This document shows positions 17,404 to 26,287 of a stretch of 64,000 bases of DNA, piece by piece (the first letter of the stretch is position 1; every line of letters starts with the position of its first letter). The position numbers were made by a program, and so were the translations under genes. The notes under the pieces were generated by a model that saw only the letters and a list, made by a program, of their open reading frames with translations, had not been told where the DNA came from and ran no database searches. The DNA is from Paracoccaceae bacterium (lineage in GTDB: Bacteria; Pseudomonadota; Alphaproteobacteria; Rhodobacterales; Rhodobacteraceae). The DNA lies in contig OY282431.1 in the NCBI GenBank assembly GCA_958296035.1, positions 1,677,001 to 1,741,000 of the forward strand, given 5' to 3'.

Positions 17404-18758
17404 TGGATCCGATCACAATTGGAATACTGGGTCTGGCAGCACTGCTGGGTCTGATTATCCTGCGCATGCCAATCGCCTATTCGATGATCCTCGTCGGCGG
17501 AATTGGTATCGCTGTACTGAACGGAATGCCGCTGGTCCTCAACCAGTTGAAGACGCTACCGTTTGGGCAGTTTTCAATCTACAGCCTGTCAATCGTTCCT
17601 ATGTTCATACTGATGGGCTCGCTTGCCACGAGGGCAGGTATGTCTCGCGCCATGTTCCGTGCTGCCAATGCCTGGCTTGGCTGGCTTAAGGGTGGAAAGG
17701 CAATGGCCGTGATCGCCGCATGTGCAGGGTTCGGTGCTGTGTGCGGATCTTCTCTGGCAACCGCGAGCACAATGGGCCGCGTGGCACTGCCGGAATTCAG
17801 ACGGTACGGTTATTCCGGCGCCTTGTCGACCGGGTCGGTCGCCGCAGGTGGTGTGCTAGGCATCTTGATTCCGCCCTCGGTCGTTCTCACGATCTACGCC
17901 ATTTTGGTCGAAGCCAACATTGTAACCATGTTTCTGGCGGCAATGGTGCCCGGCTTGCTGGCTGTCGTATTCTTCCTCCTGACCGTCGTTGTCTATGTGC
18001 TGGTACGACCAGAGGCAGGCCCCCGGGGGGCACGCACAGATCGTCGGGAGTTTGTCTTGGCAACGGTCGGAGCTTTCCCTGTCCTGTTGATTTTTGCGGT
18101 CGTTCTCGGAGGGATCTACGCCGGGTTGTACAATCCAACGCCAGCCGCCGCTATCGGCGTCTTCCTGGTATGGGCTGTTGGGACGCTCACCCGCCGGCTT
18201 GGAATCTTCGAGTTGCTGGAGTCGCTCAAGGAAACTGCATCGACCACGGGGATGATCTACTTGATTCTGCTGGGTGCGGAATTGATGAAGATCTTCATGG
18301 CCAGGGTAAGGCTGCCCCAGGAGGCGGCTGAAGCAGTGCTGGCTTCAGCTATTTCACCCCTGATGGTTATAGTCGTCCTGCTTTTTGCATTGATAATTCT
18401 TGGCTGTCTAATGGACAGTCTTTCAATGATACTGCTCGTGATCCCGTTCTTCTGGCCCATCCTCGTCGACATAAATGGTGGCCTTTATCAGGGTGCCGAG
18501 GGTTCGGGTTTTGGCATGAGTACCGAGGACCTCAAGATCTGGTTCGGTATACTGGCGTTGATTGTTGTTGAACTTGGACTGATTACACCACCCGTCGGAC
18601 TCAATGTGTTCGTAATCTCGGCCATGGCCAAGGACACACCGATGATCGAGACGTTTAAGGGGGTTGCGCCTTTCTTTGCCGCCGAAATTGTCCGTGTCGT
18701 CATTCTCGTAATGTTCCCTGCCATTTCACTATGGCTACCTGCTCTCTATTCGGGATAG
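17403..18758 (+). CDS. dctM: TRAP transporter large permease (DctM family)
   Basis: 451 residues, highly hydrophobic, about eleven to twelve membrane segments. Diagnostic stretches are LILRMPIAYSMILVGGIGIA, LPFGQFSIYSLSIVPMFILM, GFGAVCGSSLATASTMGRVA and VAAGGVLGILIPPSVVLTIY. ATG 17403 shares a base with the dctQ stop (TAATG). A longer in-frame reading from 17223 overlaps dctQ and is rejected. It is the transport channel of the TRAP importer; the ThDP enzyme gene begins 48 bases downstream. Confidence 0.9.
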   Translation: MDPITIGILGLAALLGLIILRMPIAYSMILVGGIGIAVLNGMPLVLNQLKTLPFGQFSIYSLSIVPMFILMGSLATRAGMSRAMFRAANAWLGWLKGGKAMAVIAACAGFGAVCGSSLATASTMGRVALPEFRRYGYSGALSTGSVAAGGVLGILIPPSVVLTIYAILVEANIVTMFLAAMVPGLLAVVFFLLTVVVYVLVRPEAGPRGARTDRREFVLATVGAFPVLLIFAVVLGGIYAGLYNPTPAAAIGVFLVWAVGTLTRRLGIFELLESLKETASTTGMIYLILLGAELMKIFMARVRLPQEAAEAVLASAISPLMVIVVLLFALIILGCLMDSLSMILLVIPFFWPILVDINGGLYQGAEGSGFGMSTEDLKIWFGILALIVVELGLITPPVGLNVFVISAMAKDTPMIETFKGVAPFFAAEIVRVVILVMFPAISLWLPALYSG

Positions 18759-18806
18759 CCTGAATGTTGCGCGTGAATAGACGGGCAGGAGTGGGCTGAC
18801 ACTTCG

Positions 18807-20498
18807 ATGATTGCCGGTGGCGCCATTCTTGCCAGACTGCATGGGCTTGGTGTCAAGCAGGTCTTTGTAAATTCGGGAACGGATTTTCCCCCTCTGATCG
18901 AAGGCATGGCAAAGGCCGCGCATCTCGGAATGGGTTTCCCGACTCCTGTTATCGTGCCCCATGAACATGTGGCCATGGGTATGGCACACGGTTACTACCT
19001 GCTTTCGGGACAAACGCCTGTCGTCATGCTGCACACAAATGTTGGTCTGGCCAATGGCGCGTCCGGAATGATCAATGCGGCGTGCGAAAACGTTCCACTA
19101 ATTCTGATGTCGGGCCGCACTCCGGTGACAGAAACAGGCCGCTTCGGTGCTCGCACCGTGCCGATCGGCTGGGGGCAGGAAATGCGCGATCAGGCCGCTT
19201 TGGTGCGGGAATCCTGCAAGTGGGACTACGAGTTGCGCTTCCCGGAACAGATCGGCGAATTGATTGACCGGGCCCACGCCATAGCCAATTCCACGCCGAA
19301 AGGACCTGTATACCTGTCGCTTCCGCGCGAAATTCTGTGTGAAGACGTCAGTATCGATGATTCTCAACAGGGCTGCCGGTTTTCGGCGGCGGTTTCGTCT
19401 CCTTCAAGGCAACATGTCAAGCTGACAGCAGACTGGATCTCCAAAGCAAGGAATCCATTGATTGTAGCGCAACGCGGACCAACAACACTTCGAGGCTTTC
19501 GCATTCTCGAACGGCTGGCCGAGAACTGGGCAATTCCGGTGTGTACATGGTGGGCCACATCACTTCCCCTGTCCACCGAACACATGTGCTTTATCGGATC
19601 CAACCCTTCACCATGGTTGGAGAGGGCAGATCTGGTTCTGGTGATCAATTCACTGGCGCCCTGGTGGCCGGATGCACATCCTGTTGGCAAATTGACCAGG
19701 GTTGTACAATTGGGACCAGATCCGCTGTTTTCCCGCTTTCCGGTGCGAAACTTCAGAGCCGATCTGGCCCTGACCGGAGAAACCGATCGTATCCTTGGCA
19801 TCCTCGAATGTGAGCTTGAACAGACCAGGCCCCCGGATTCGAGTGAACACCGGGATCGTCGGTCAAGGATCTCTGAGAGTAGTCATCAACTTCGTACACA
19901 ACGGCGCTCAGATGCAGTCTCCACGTCGCGTGGAAGCCTGACCAAGGACACTGTTTCGCTTGCACTTGGCGAGGCGCTGCGAGGCCTCACCTCTTCGGTA
20001 TTTTCGGAGCTTGGAGTCAGCCTTGATCTGATGAGGAGGCAAGAGTTCAATTCCTGGTTTCAGGAGCCTTTTTCCGGCGGCCTGGGCTGGTCGCTGCCAG
20101 CAGCGCTCGGAGCAAGGCTGGCCGATCCGCATCGGCTCTGTGTCGCGACCATGGGAGATGGTTCCTACATGTTTGCCAATCCGGTTGCCGCACACCAGGT
20201 TTCATGTGCCCAGAACCTGCCGGTGCTGACCATCGTCCTGAACAATAGGGAATGGGGTGCCGTACGCAGCTCGGTCATGGAACTCTATCCACACGGATAT
20301 GCATCGCGAGCCAACCAGGTTCCGTTGACGGCACTTGAACCTTCACCAGATTATTCAGCGGTGGCACGAGCGTGTGGTGCCAGAGCCTTTCGGGTCGACA
20401 TGCCGGAAAAACTGATGCCTGCCCTGGAATCTGCAATCCGGGAAGTGACCGAGGCAGAAAGACAAGCCCTTGTGGAGGTCGCAATTGAAAGGGGCTGA
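18807..20498 (+). CDS. Thiamine diphosphate-dependent enzyme of the acetolactate synthase/decarboxylase family
   Basis: 563 residues with the three-domain ThDP layout. The cofactor-activating Glu is E53 in VPHEHVAMGMAHGYY. A central Rossmann-like domain follows, and the C-terminal ThDP/Mg domain runs from GDGSY (450-454) to NN (479-480). No acetolactate-synthase regulatory partner is nearby, so branched-chain synthesis is unlikely. A 2-keto-acid decarboxylase, lyase or carboligase acting on the solute brought in by the TRAP system is more plausible. It sits 48 bases after dctM, probably in the same operon, and converges on pobA. Family sure, reaction unknown. Confidence 0.82.
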   Translation: MIAGGAILARLHGLGVKQVFVNSGTDFPPLIEGMAKAAHLGMGFPTPVIVPHEHVAMGMAHGYYLLSGQTPVVMLHTNVGLANGASGMINAACENVPLILMSGRTPVTETGRFGARTVPIGWGQEMRDQAALVRESCKWDYELRFPEQIGELIDRAHAIANSTPKGPVYLSLPREILCEDVSIDDSQQGCRFSAAVSSPSRQHVKLTADWISKARNPLIVAQRGPTTLRGFRILERLAENWAIPVCTWWATSLPLSTEHMCFIGSNPSPWLERADLVLVINSLAPWWPDAHPVGKLTRVVQLGPDPLFSRFPVRNFRADLALTGETDRILGILECELEQTRPPDSSEHRDRRSRISESSHQLRTQRRSDAVSTSRGSLTKDTVSLALGEALRGLTSSVFSELGVSLDLMRRQEFNSWFQEPFSGGLGWSLPAALGARLADPHRLCVATMGDGSYMFANPVAAHQVSCAQNLPVLTIVLNNREWGAVRSSVMELYPHGYASRANQVPLTALEPSPDYSAVARACGARAFRVDMPEKLMPALESAIREVTEAERQALVEVAIERG

Positions 20499-20559
20499 TC
20501 CCGGTAGTGCCGGGGATTCCAGGCTACAGCGGGAGGACTCCGGGAAAATCCGGAAGCAC

Positions 20560-21729
20560 TCAGTAAGGCAGGCCCGTGTAGTTCCTTGCGAAGACCTTCT
20601 GCATGCTGCGAAGTTTGCGCAATTGGTCAAATTCGGCTTCCTGAAGCTGATTGGCAAAGCTGCTCTGCTCTGGTTCAGGATGAAGCATGTTGGTCATCCA
20701 CCAGCTGAAACGCATTGCCAGCCACACGCGCCCAAGCGCCAGTCCCGAATAGGCTTCGATCGCGTCTGTATTGCCGTTCAGATAGTAGTCAGAGAGGGCG
20801 TTATACGCATAGTGAACATCAGACGCCGCGAGGTTCAGCCCCTTGGCGCCGGTCGGCGGTACGATGTGGCCGGCATCGCCACACAAGAACAGGCGACCGT
20901 GCCGGAGTGTCCTGCAAACAAAGGCGCGCAGTACGGCAACCGACTTTTCGATTGACGGTCCGGTTTGCAAGCGCTCGGCATCAGCTGGTGGCAGGCGACG
21001 CCGGAATTCGGTCCAGAAATCTTCGTCGCTCCAGTTTTCCGGCTTCTCGTATGCCGCAACCTGTATGTAGTAACGTGACAATTGATCGGAACGCATGGAA
21101 GCAAGGGCAAAGCCGTGCTTGCTGCGAGAGTAAATCAATTCACCATGGATAGGCGGCGTCTCGGAGAGTATGCCCAGCCACCCATATGGAAAACAGTGCT
21201 CGAAATCCCGCTTCCTGTGTTCCGGAAGAAACTTTCTACCAACGCCGTGATACCCATCGCAAGCCACAACAAAGTCACAATTGATAACATGCTGGCGGCC
21301 ATTTGCGAGGTATCGCAAGTTAGGACGGGTTGTATCGGTGTTATTGATTTCGACCACGGGGCATCTGTGCCGTATGTCGGCTCCATCATTGTCGAGTGCG
21401 TCGTAAAGATCTCGGGTAATCTCGGTTTGACCATAAACGGTGACAGGTTTCCCGGCCAGCTTCCTGAAGTTGACCCTGAAGGCTGACCTGCCGTCGCTCA
21501 GGCAAACACCGCTATGTTCCAAACCTTCTTTTTCCAGCCTTTGCGCGACACCGGCGTCGTGCAGCTGGCGCACGGTACCAGCTTCAAGAACTCCGGCTCT
21601 GATCCTGGAAGTTACGTGTTCCCGAGAATGGCGTTCGAGAATGACTGCGGAGATACCAAGCCTCATCAATTTGCGGCACAGGAGCAGTCCTGCCGGTCCA
21701 CCTCCGATGATTGCCACCTGGGTCTTCAA
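20560..21729 (-). CDS. pobA: 4-hydroxybenzoate 3-monooxygenase
   Basis: FAD-dependent hydroxylase converting 4-hydroxybenzoate to protocatechuate with NAD(P)H and oxygen. 389 residues with close family agreement throughout: MKTQVAIIGGGPAGLLL (FAD motif), SRIRAGVLEAGTV, VTVYGQTEITRDLYDA, VACDGYHGVGR, FPYGWLGIL, GDAGHIVPPTGAKGLN and the end ENYxGLPY seen here as RNYTGLPY. Start is TTG 21729 with GGAAG upstream. No ring-cleavage genes are present in the window, so the rest of the protocatechuate route must be elsewhere. It follows a small reading frame by one base. Confidence 0.93.
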   Translation of the reverse strand: MKTQVAIIGGGPAGLLLCRKLMRLGISAVILERHSREHVTSRIRAGVLEAGTVRQLHDAGVAQRLEKEGLEHSGVCLSDGRSAFRVNFRKLAGKPVTVYGQTEITRDLYDALDNDGADIRHRCPVVEINNTDTTRPNLRYLANGRQHVINCDFVVACDGYHGVGRKFLPEHRKRDFEHCFPYGWLGILSETPPIHGELIYSRSKHGFALASMRSDQLSRYYIQVAAYEKPENWSDEDFWTEFRRRLPPADAERLQTGPSIEKSVAVLRAFVCRTLRHGRLFLCGDAGHIVPPTGAKGLNLAASDVHYAYNALSDYYLNGNTDAIEAYSGLALGRVWLAMRFSWWMTNMLHPEPEQSSFANQLQEAEFDQLRKLRSMQKVFARNYTGLPY

Positions 21730-21730
21730 G

Positions 21731-21871
21731 TCAAACTTCCATTTCCAGGCGCAAGCCGTACATCGCTATCCGAGGCGTCCTTCCGGCTGTCTCCCGATCG
21801 ACCAGCGACCTGCCAACCAGCGCTCGCCAAATGTCCAATGGAACGTAATCGTCCGGTAATTCCAGGGCCAT
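21731..21871 (-). CDS. Possible small protein of 46 residues
   Basis: Between the thioredoxin-like gene and pobA, on the same strand. The frame from ATG 21871 encodes MALELPDDYVPLDIWRALVG and continues to RLEMEV, stopping one base before the pobA TTG. It remains open upstream to the stop of the thioredoxin-like gene, so a GTG at 21883 is another possible start. Amino-acid and codon choice look protein-like. The tight one-base junction with pobA suggests translational coupling. No family recognised. Confidence 0.4.
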   Translation of the reverse strand: MALELPDDYVPLDIWRALVGRSLVDRETAGRTPRIAMYGLRLEMEV

Positions 21872-21916
21872 TTCCCTGGCCACTGGATGTGCCGAGATAT
21901 CAGCAGGTGAGGTGCA

Positions 21917-22468
21917 CTACTTCCACTTGATCGAACATCCCATCGACGGGGTCTGCTTCTCAGGCCCCCTACCGGTTTCCACGACCTGCGACATCGCCGC
22001 TAGCAATTCACGTTCAGTCTGTCCGTCGACCGGATTCTTGCCAGCTGAATCCAGACGCCCCCGGTACTGCAATCCCAGGTTGCGATCGTAGCCGAAAAAG
22101 TCCGGTGTGCAAACGGCACCGTAGGCGCTGGCTACAGACTGGTCCTCATCATGGAGGTAGGGAAACGAGAACCCGGCGTCGCTGCCAAACCTGGTCATGT
22201 TTTCAAAAGAGTCCTGGGGATAGTTCGTGGAATCATTCGAGCAAATAGCTGCGACACCGATTCCCTCGGCCTGCAACGCCTTGGCATCTGCAACAAGACG
22301 ATCCAGAACCGACACAACATAAGGGCAGTGATTGCAAATGAACATGATCAGTGTTCCGTGTTTCCCCCGGATATCGGCAAGCCGATACCGGGAACCGTCC
22401 GTTGCCGGAAGCTCAAAGTCAGGCGCTGAAGTATCAAAGTCGCAGATCGGCGTGGTTGTCAGAACCAT
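21917..22468 (-). CDS. Thioredoxin-fold (redoxin/AhpC-TSA type) protein
   Basis: 183 residues from ATG 22468, which has AAGGA upstream; a 20-codon longer reading overlaps rpe less plausibly. The redoxin domain shows the N-terminal APDFELPATDGSRYRLADIR, then the CxxC-like CNHCPYV at the redox site, and a late QTPSMGCSIKWK. The latter two are typical of a widespread thioredoxin family protein group that often lacks experimental characterisation. Probably a cytoplasmic peroxide- or thiol-linked oxidoreductase. It lies about 70 bases after rpe on the same strand. Confidence 0.8.
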   Translation of the reverse strand: MVLTTTPICDFDTSAPDFELPATDGSRYRLADIRGKHGTLIMFICNHCPYVVSVLDRLVADAKALQAEGIGVAAICSNDSTNYPQDSFENMTRFGSDAGFSFPYLHDEDQSVASAYGAVCTPDFFGYDRNLGLQYRGRLDSAGKNPVDGQTERELLAAMSQVVETGRGPEKQTPSMGCSIKWK

Positions 22469-22537
22469 GTGGTTTTCCTTCTGTTGGTTGGCAAGAGCGT
22501 CATGTCTGCAGCCAAAGTCCGGCTGCAAGTCTCCTGT

Positions 22538-23236
22538 TCAACGGTCTGGAGCGTTTCCGGGTTGAGCGGCCTGGCGGAGCCCCATGATGTTGGCGCTAAG
22601 GTCTGCAACCGGATCAGAACTGGTCCGGGCAAATACCGATGTTCCTGCCACGAGCACATTGCCGCCCGCATCGGCAACTTCGGCCGCATTCTCGAGAGTG
22701 ATCCCGCCATCAACTTCGAGAAGTATGTCTCGGTGTCCAATCATGTCCCGGACCTGCCTGATTTTTGCAAGTTGCGACGCAAGGAATCTTTGTCCACCTG
22801 CCCCCGGGTTAACGGACATAACACAGATCAGATCAACCGTATCCAACAATTCTTCAAGCATCACTGCAGGCGTGCCCGGATTAATCGCAACTCCGGACTT
22901 CTTTCCCAGTTCGCGAATCCGCTGGCAAACGCGGTGAATGTGTCGTCCGGCCTCGACATGTACTGAAATGATATCTGCGCCGGCAGCAGCAAAATCGTCG
23001 ACCATTTGGTCAACACAGTCCACCATGAGGTGGACGTCCAGCGGACAGGAAACGTGCTTTCTCAATGACGCACAGACAGCCGGTCCGAAAGTCAGGGTAG
23101 GGACAAAATGCCCATCCATGACATCTACATGAATCCAGTCACAAGCAGCCGCTTCCAGGTGTTTGCACTCTTCGCCAAGCCTTGAAAAATCGGCACTCAA
23201 TATCGACGGCGCGATCGTGACAGTCTGACAAGTCAC
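22538..23236 (-). CDS. rpe: Ribulose-phosphate 3-epimerase
   Basis: Interconverts ribulose 5-phosphate and xylulose 5-phosphate in the pentose phosphate pathway. 232 residues, TIM barrel, with APSILSADFSRLGEE, HVDVMDGHFVPTLTFGP (metal His and Asp), PLDVHLMV, VMSVNPGAGGQRF and EVDGGI (catalytic Asp). Start GTG 23236. It supplies substrate for the transketolase encoded at 43.5-45.5 kb. A slightly long C-terminal tail (GLRQAAQPGNAPDR) is not conserved in the family. Confidence 0.95.
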   Translation of the reverse strand: MTCQTVTIAPSILSADFSRLGEECKHLEAAACDWIHVDVMDGHFVPTLTFGPAVCASLRKHVSCPLDVHLMVDCVDQMVDDFAAAGADIISVHVEAGRHIHRVCQRIRELGKKSGVAINPGTPAVMLEELLDTVDLICVMSVNPGAGGQRFLASQLAKIRQVRDMIGHRDILLEVDGGITLENAAEVADAGGNVLVAGTSVFARTSSDPVADLSANIMGLRQAAQPGNAPDR

Positions 23237-23308
23237 GGGGCGAAGGATCCTCCGCGGCCTGGCCCTTCGGATTGCTCCGCCATTCTCGTAATATTGATCA
23301 TTACGCTA

Positions 23309-25264
23309 CTAGCGGTTGACTCGATTTTCGATAAGTTGCGCTACCACGTCGGGATCAGCCAGTGTTGATGTATCACCCAGGGCACCGTAATCGTTGGCTG
23401 CGATCTTGCGCAGGATACGACGCATAATCTTGCCGGAACGGGTCTTGGGGAGCCCCGGCGCCCATTGAATCAGATCCGGCCTTGCAATCGGGCCAATCTC
23501 CTTTCTGACCCACTGCGACAGAACATGCCGCAATTCCTCGCTGTAGGGACATCCGGCGTTCAACGTAACATATGCGTAGATACCTTCGCCCTTGATGCTG
23601 TGCGGATAGCCGACGACAGCTGCTTCGGCTACATCAGGGTGAGCGACGAGTGCACTCTCGATTTCCGCTGTTCCCATTCTGTGTCCGGAAACGTTCAGGA
23701 CATCATCAACTCGGCCTGTTATCCAGTAATATCCATCAGCATCTCGACGGCATCCATCACCTGTGAAGTAATAACCCTGATACTGCTGGAAATAGGTTTC
23801 CATGAAGCGCTGATGGTCACCATAGACAGATCGCATCTGCCCGGGCCAACTGTCCGCGATACAAAGCACCCCTTCGGCTTCGGCAGAAGCAATTTCCTTG
23901 CCGGACACAGGATCGAGAACCGCCGGACGTATTCCAAAGAATGGCTTGGTTGCGGACCCGGGCTTGGCTGCAACTGCGCCGGGGAGCGGTGTAATCAGAT
24001 GGCCACCGGTTTCAGTTTGCCACCAGGTATCAACGACAGCACAGCGCGACCGCCCCACCACTTCGTGATACCAGCGCCAGGCTTCGGGATTAATAGGTTC
24101 ACCGACGGTCCCAAGTATGCGCAAGGATGAGAGATCGCATGCCTTGACCCAATCATCACCTAATCCCATCAGCGCTCTAATGGCCGTCGGTGCAGTGTAA
24201 AACTGATTGACAGCGTACTTGTCACAAATTTGCCAGAAACGTGAGGCATCGGGATAGGTTGGCACACCTTCGAACATCAGGGTTGTCGCACCGTTGGCCA
24301 GCGGCCCATAGACGATATAACTGTGCCCTGTAACCCACCCTACGTCAGCCGTGCACCAGTAGATATCTCCTTCGTGATAATCGAAGACTAACTCGTGGGT
24401 CAGCGAAGCGTAAAGGAGGTAGCCGGCCGAACTGTGCACAACACCCTTGGGTTTTCCTGTTGAACCGGACGTATAGAGAATGAAAAGCGGGGCCTCAGCG
24501 TCCATCTCCTCGGGGTGGCAATCAGCAGCAACCTCGACTACGGCCACATCGTAGTCGATGTTCCGATCGTCGTCCCACGGGATTTGACCACCAGTCCGCC
24601 TGACAACCAGCATCCTGACATCATCCCCACAGTTCTCCAAAGCCTGGTCGGCATTGGCCTTCAATGGTGTCTTGCGTCCGCCACGCGGTGCTTCATCTGC
24701 GGTGATCACCAACTTTGCACCGCAATCGACGATGCGATTGGCCAATGCATCGGCACTAAAACCAGCAAACACCACCGAATGCACTGCACCTATGCGGGCG
24801 CAAGCCAGCATCGCATATGCAGCTTCGGGAATCATAGGCAGATAGATTACGACTCGATCATCTCTGGCCACATTCAATAGTTTCAACACATTCGCCATGC
24901 GACAGACTTCATCATGCAACTTCTGATATGAAATTGCTTTCGCTGCCTCATCGGGACTGTCCGGTTCCCACAGGATAGCCGTCTGGGAAGCGCGGCTCTC
25001 GAGGTGCCTGTCAATGCAGTTTGCAGATACATTGAGGGTGCCATCCTCGAACCACTTGATGCTTACATCCGGATAATCAAAACAGACATTACTGGTTTTG
25101 GTAAAACCACGCGTCCAGTCAAGACGTGCGGCCATGTTCGACCAGAATTTCTCGGAGTCGGAGTTGGCAAGATCCTGCAGCTGCTTGTATCGCACTGCAT
25201 CTACATGCGCTCTTGACGCCAGCTCCTCAGGGGGATCAAAAAGCCTGTGCTGAAACTCTGACAT
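23309..25264 (-). CDS. acs: Acetyl-CoA synthetase (AMP-forming)
   Basis: Activates acetate to acetyl-CoA. 651 residues, the family length. Motifs include the ATP-binding [20 protein letters not shown], the WWQTETGG substrate motif, [20 protein letters not shown] with the hinge Asp, and the C-terminal [17 protein letters not shown]. The last holds the lysine regulated by acetylation in homologues. ATG 25264 has AGGAG eight bases upstream. A short inverted repeat lies about 60-78 bases upstream of the start. Monocistronic by spacing. Confidence 0.96.
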   Translation of the reverse strand: MSEFQHRLFDPPEELASRAHVDAVRYKQLQDLANSDSEKFWSNMAARLDWTRGFTKTSNVCFDYPDVSIKWFEDGTLNVSANCIDRHLESRASQTAILWEPDSPDEAAKAISYQKLHDEVCRMANVLKLLNVARDDRVVIYLPMIPEAAYAMLACARIGAVHSVVFAGFSADALANRIVDCGAKLVITADEAPRGGRKTPLKANADQALENCGDDVRMLVVRRTGGQIPWDDDRNIDYDVAVVEVAADCHPEEMDAEAPLFILYTSGSTGKPKGVVHSSAGYLLYASLTHELVFDYHEGDIYWCTADVGWVTGHSYIVYGPLANGATTLMFEGVPTYPDASRFWQICDKYAVNQFYTAPTAIRALMGLGDDWVKACDLSSLRILGTVGEPINPEAWRWYHEVVGRSRCAVVDTWWQTETGGHLITPLPGAVAAKPGSATKPFFGIRPAVLDPVSGKEIASAEAEGVLCIADSWPGQMRSVYGDHQRFMETYFQQYQGYYFTGDGCRRDADGYYWITGRVDDVLNVSGHRMGTAEIESALVAHPDVAEAAVVGYPHSIKGEGIYAYVTLNAGCPYSEELRHVLSQWVRKEIGPIARPDLIQWAPGLPKTRSGKIMRRILRKIAANDYGALGDTSTLADPDVVAQLIENRVNR

Positions 25265-25573
25265 GCCGAATACTCCTGTAATTCAGGAATTAGATATCGA
25301 TTGGTTGCAAGTCTGCTCCACTATTACAATTTCCGGATTGTAGCAACGGTTCGATGAACAGTTGCAAGCCTGGTCGGATTTCGGCCTGGCCTCCCCTGCC
25401 ATTCGCAAGGAACGAACAACTCGTCCATTGACAACATCGCTAGCGGTGCCAATCTTGTGTTTGCCGGCCCAGACCCCGAGCCACACACCGAAGCACAAGC
25501 AGACCGCGCACTGAATTGACCAGGCCATGCCAGTGTTTGCCGCCCAGGTTGCATCTTGAATCAGGAGTTTCGA
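25265..25573. other. Divergent spacer between acs and pxpB
   Basis: No gene. It contains a perfect 6-bp inverted repeat TACAAT-TTCCGG-ATTGTA (25325-25342), where TACAAT read toward acs resembles a -10 element, with TTGCAA 19 bases further upstream. TCCTG-TAATT-CAGGA (25272-25286) could fold in the acs leader. Promoters for both divergent units probably lie here. Confidence 0.4.
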
Positions 25574-26287
25574 GTGAATCCAAGTGCACAGCTCATGGGT
25601 GACCATGCAGTACTCGTTGCGTTTGGTAGCCGTTACAGCAAACTGGCAAATCAGGCCGTGCTGCGGTTCGATAGGGAAATCCGGCGCGCGGCAATTCCAG
25701 GTATTGTAGAAACTGTCCCCGGGATCTGCTCGTTACTGGTGCGGTTTGACACCGAGCAGGTTCATACCCTGGAGGCGCTTGAGAAATGCCGGACGCTACT
25801 GGAAGGGCAGACCTGGATCAGGGAGGACACGGCAGAGGTCGGCCGCAAACTGACAATTCCGGCAGTCTACGGTGGCCGCCACGGCCCTGACCTTGCCACG
25901 CTGGCCAAGCATGTTGGTTGCACCCAGGAAGCACTTGTTGCCTGCCACTCGCGCACCTGGCTTAATGTCCTGTGTCTGGGTTTTTCACCAGGAACAGCCT
26001 ATCTGGCAGAGTTGCCGGAGGAATATGACGTTCCACGCAAGGAAACCTATTCAAATCCGGTGCCGGCGGGTTCGGTTCTGGTTGCAAACAGGCAAACCGT
26101 ATTTGCAGCAACCGAAATTCGAACCGGCTGGTGGAGAATTGCAACTTCGCCGACGAAAGGATTTCGACCGGAACTCCAGTGTCCCTTCCTGTTTTCTCCC
26201 GGCGACCTGGTAAGGTTTGAAGCTATCAGCGAAGAGCAGTTGGAGCAGGTCAAGTACAGTCAGCCTCGGATCGAAAATGCTGCCTAA
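25574..26287 (+). CDS. pxpB: 5-oxoprolinase subunit B (KipI-like, allophanate hydrolase subunit 1)
   Basis: Part of the PxpABC enzyme that opens 5-oxoproline (pyroglutamate) to glutamate using ATP. 237 residues from GTG 25574, chosen because AGGAG lies six bases upstream; TTG 25556 is the alternative. The C-terminal cyclophilin-like domain carries CLGFSPGTAYLAELPEEY, PVPAGSVLVANRQT and TGWWRI, which match the family. The first gene of pxpB-pxpC-pxpA. In some bacteria the homologue is annotated as a kinase-inhibitor KipI; the operon favours the oxoprolinase role. Confidence 0.88.
   Translation: MNPSAQLMGDHAVLVAFGSRYSKLANQAVLRFDREIRRAAIPGIVETVPGICSLLVRFDTEQVHTLEALEKCRTLLEGQTWIREDTAEVGRKLTIPAVYGGRHGPDLATLAKHVGCTQEALVACHSRTWLNVLCLGFSPGTAYLAELPEEYDVPRKETYSNPVPAGSVLVANRQTVFAATEIRTGWWRIATSPTKGFRPELQCPFLFSPGDLVRFEAISEEQLEQVKYSQPRIENAA

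Noticed and set aside
20499..20559. TCCGG-GAAAAT-CCGGA as terminator between the ThDP enzyme and pobA
   Set aside because: Only a 5-bp stem without a T-run; kept out of the features as unsupported.
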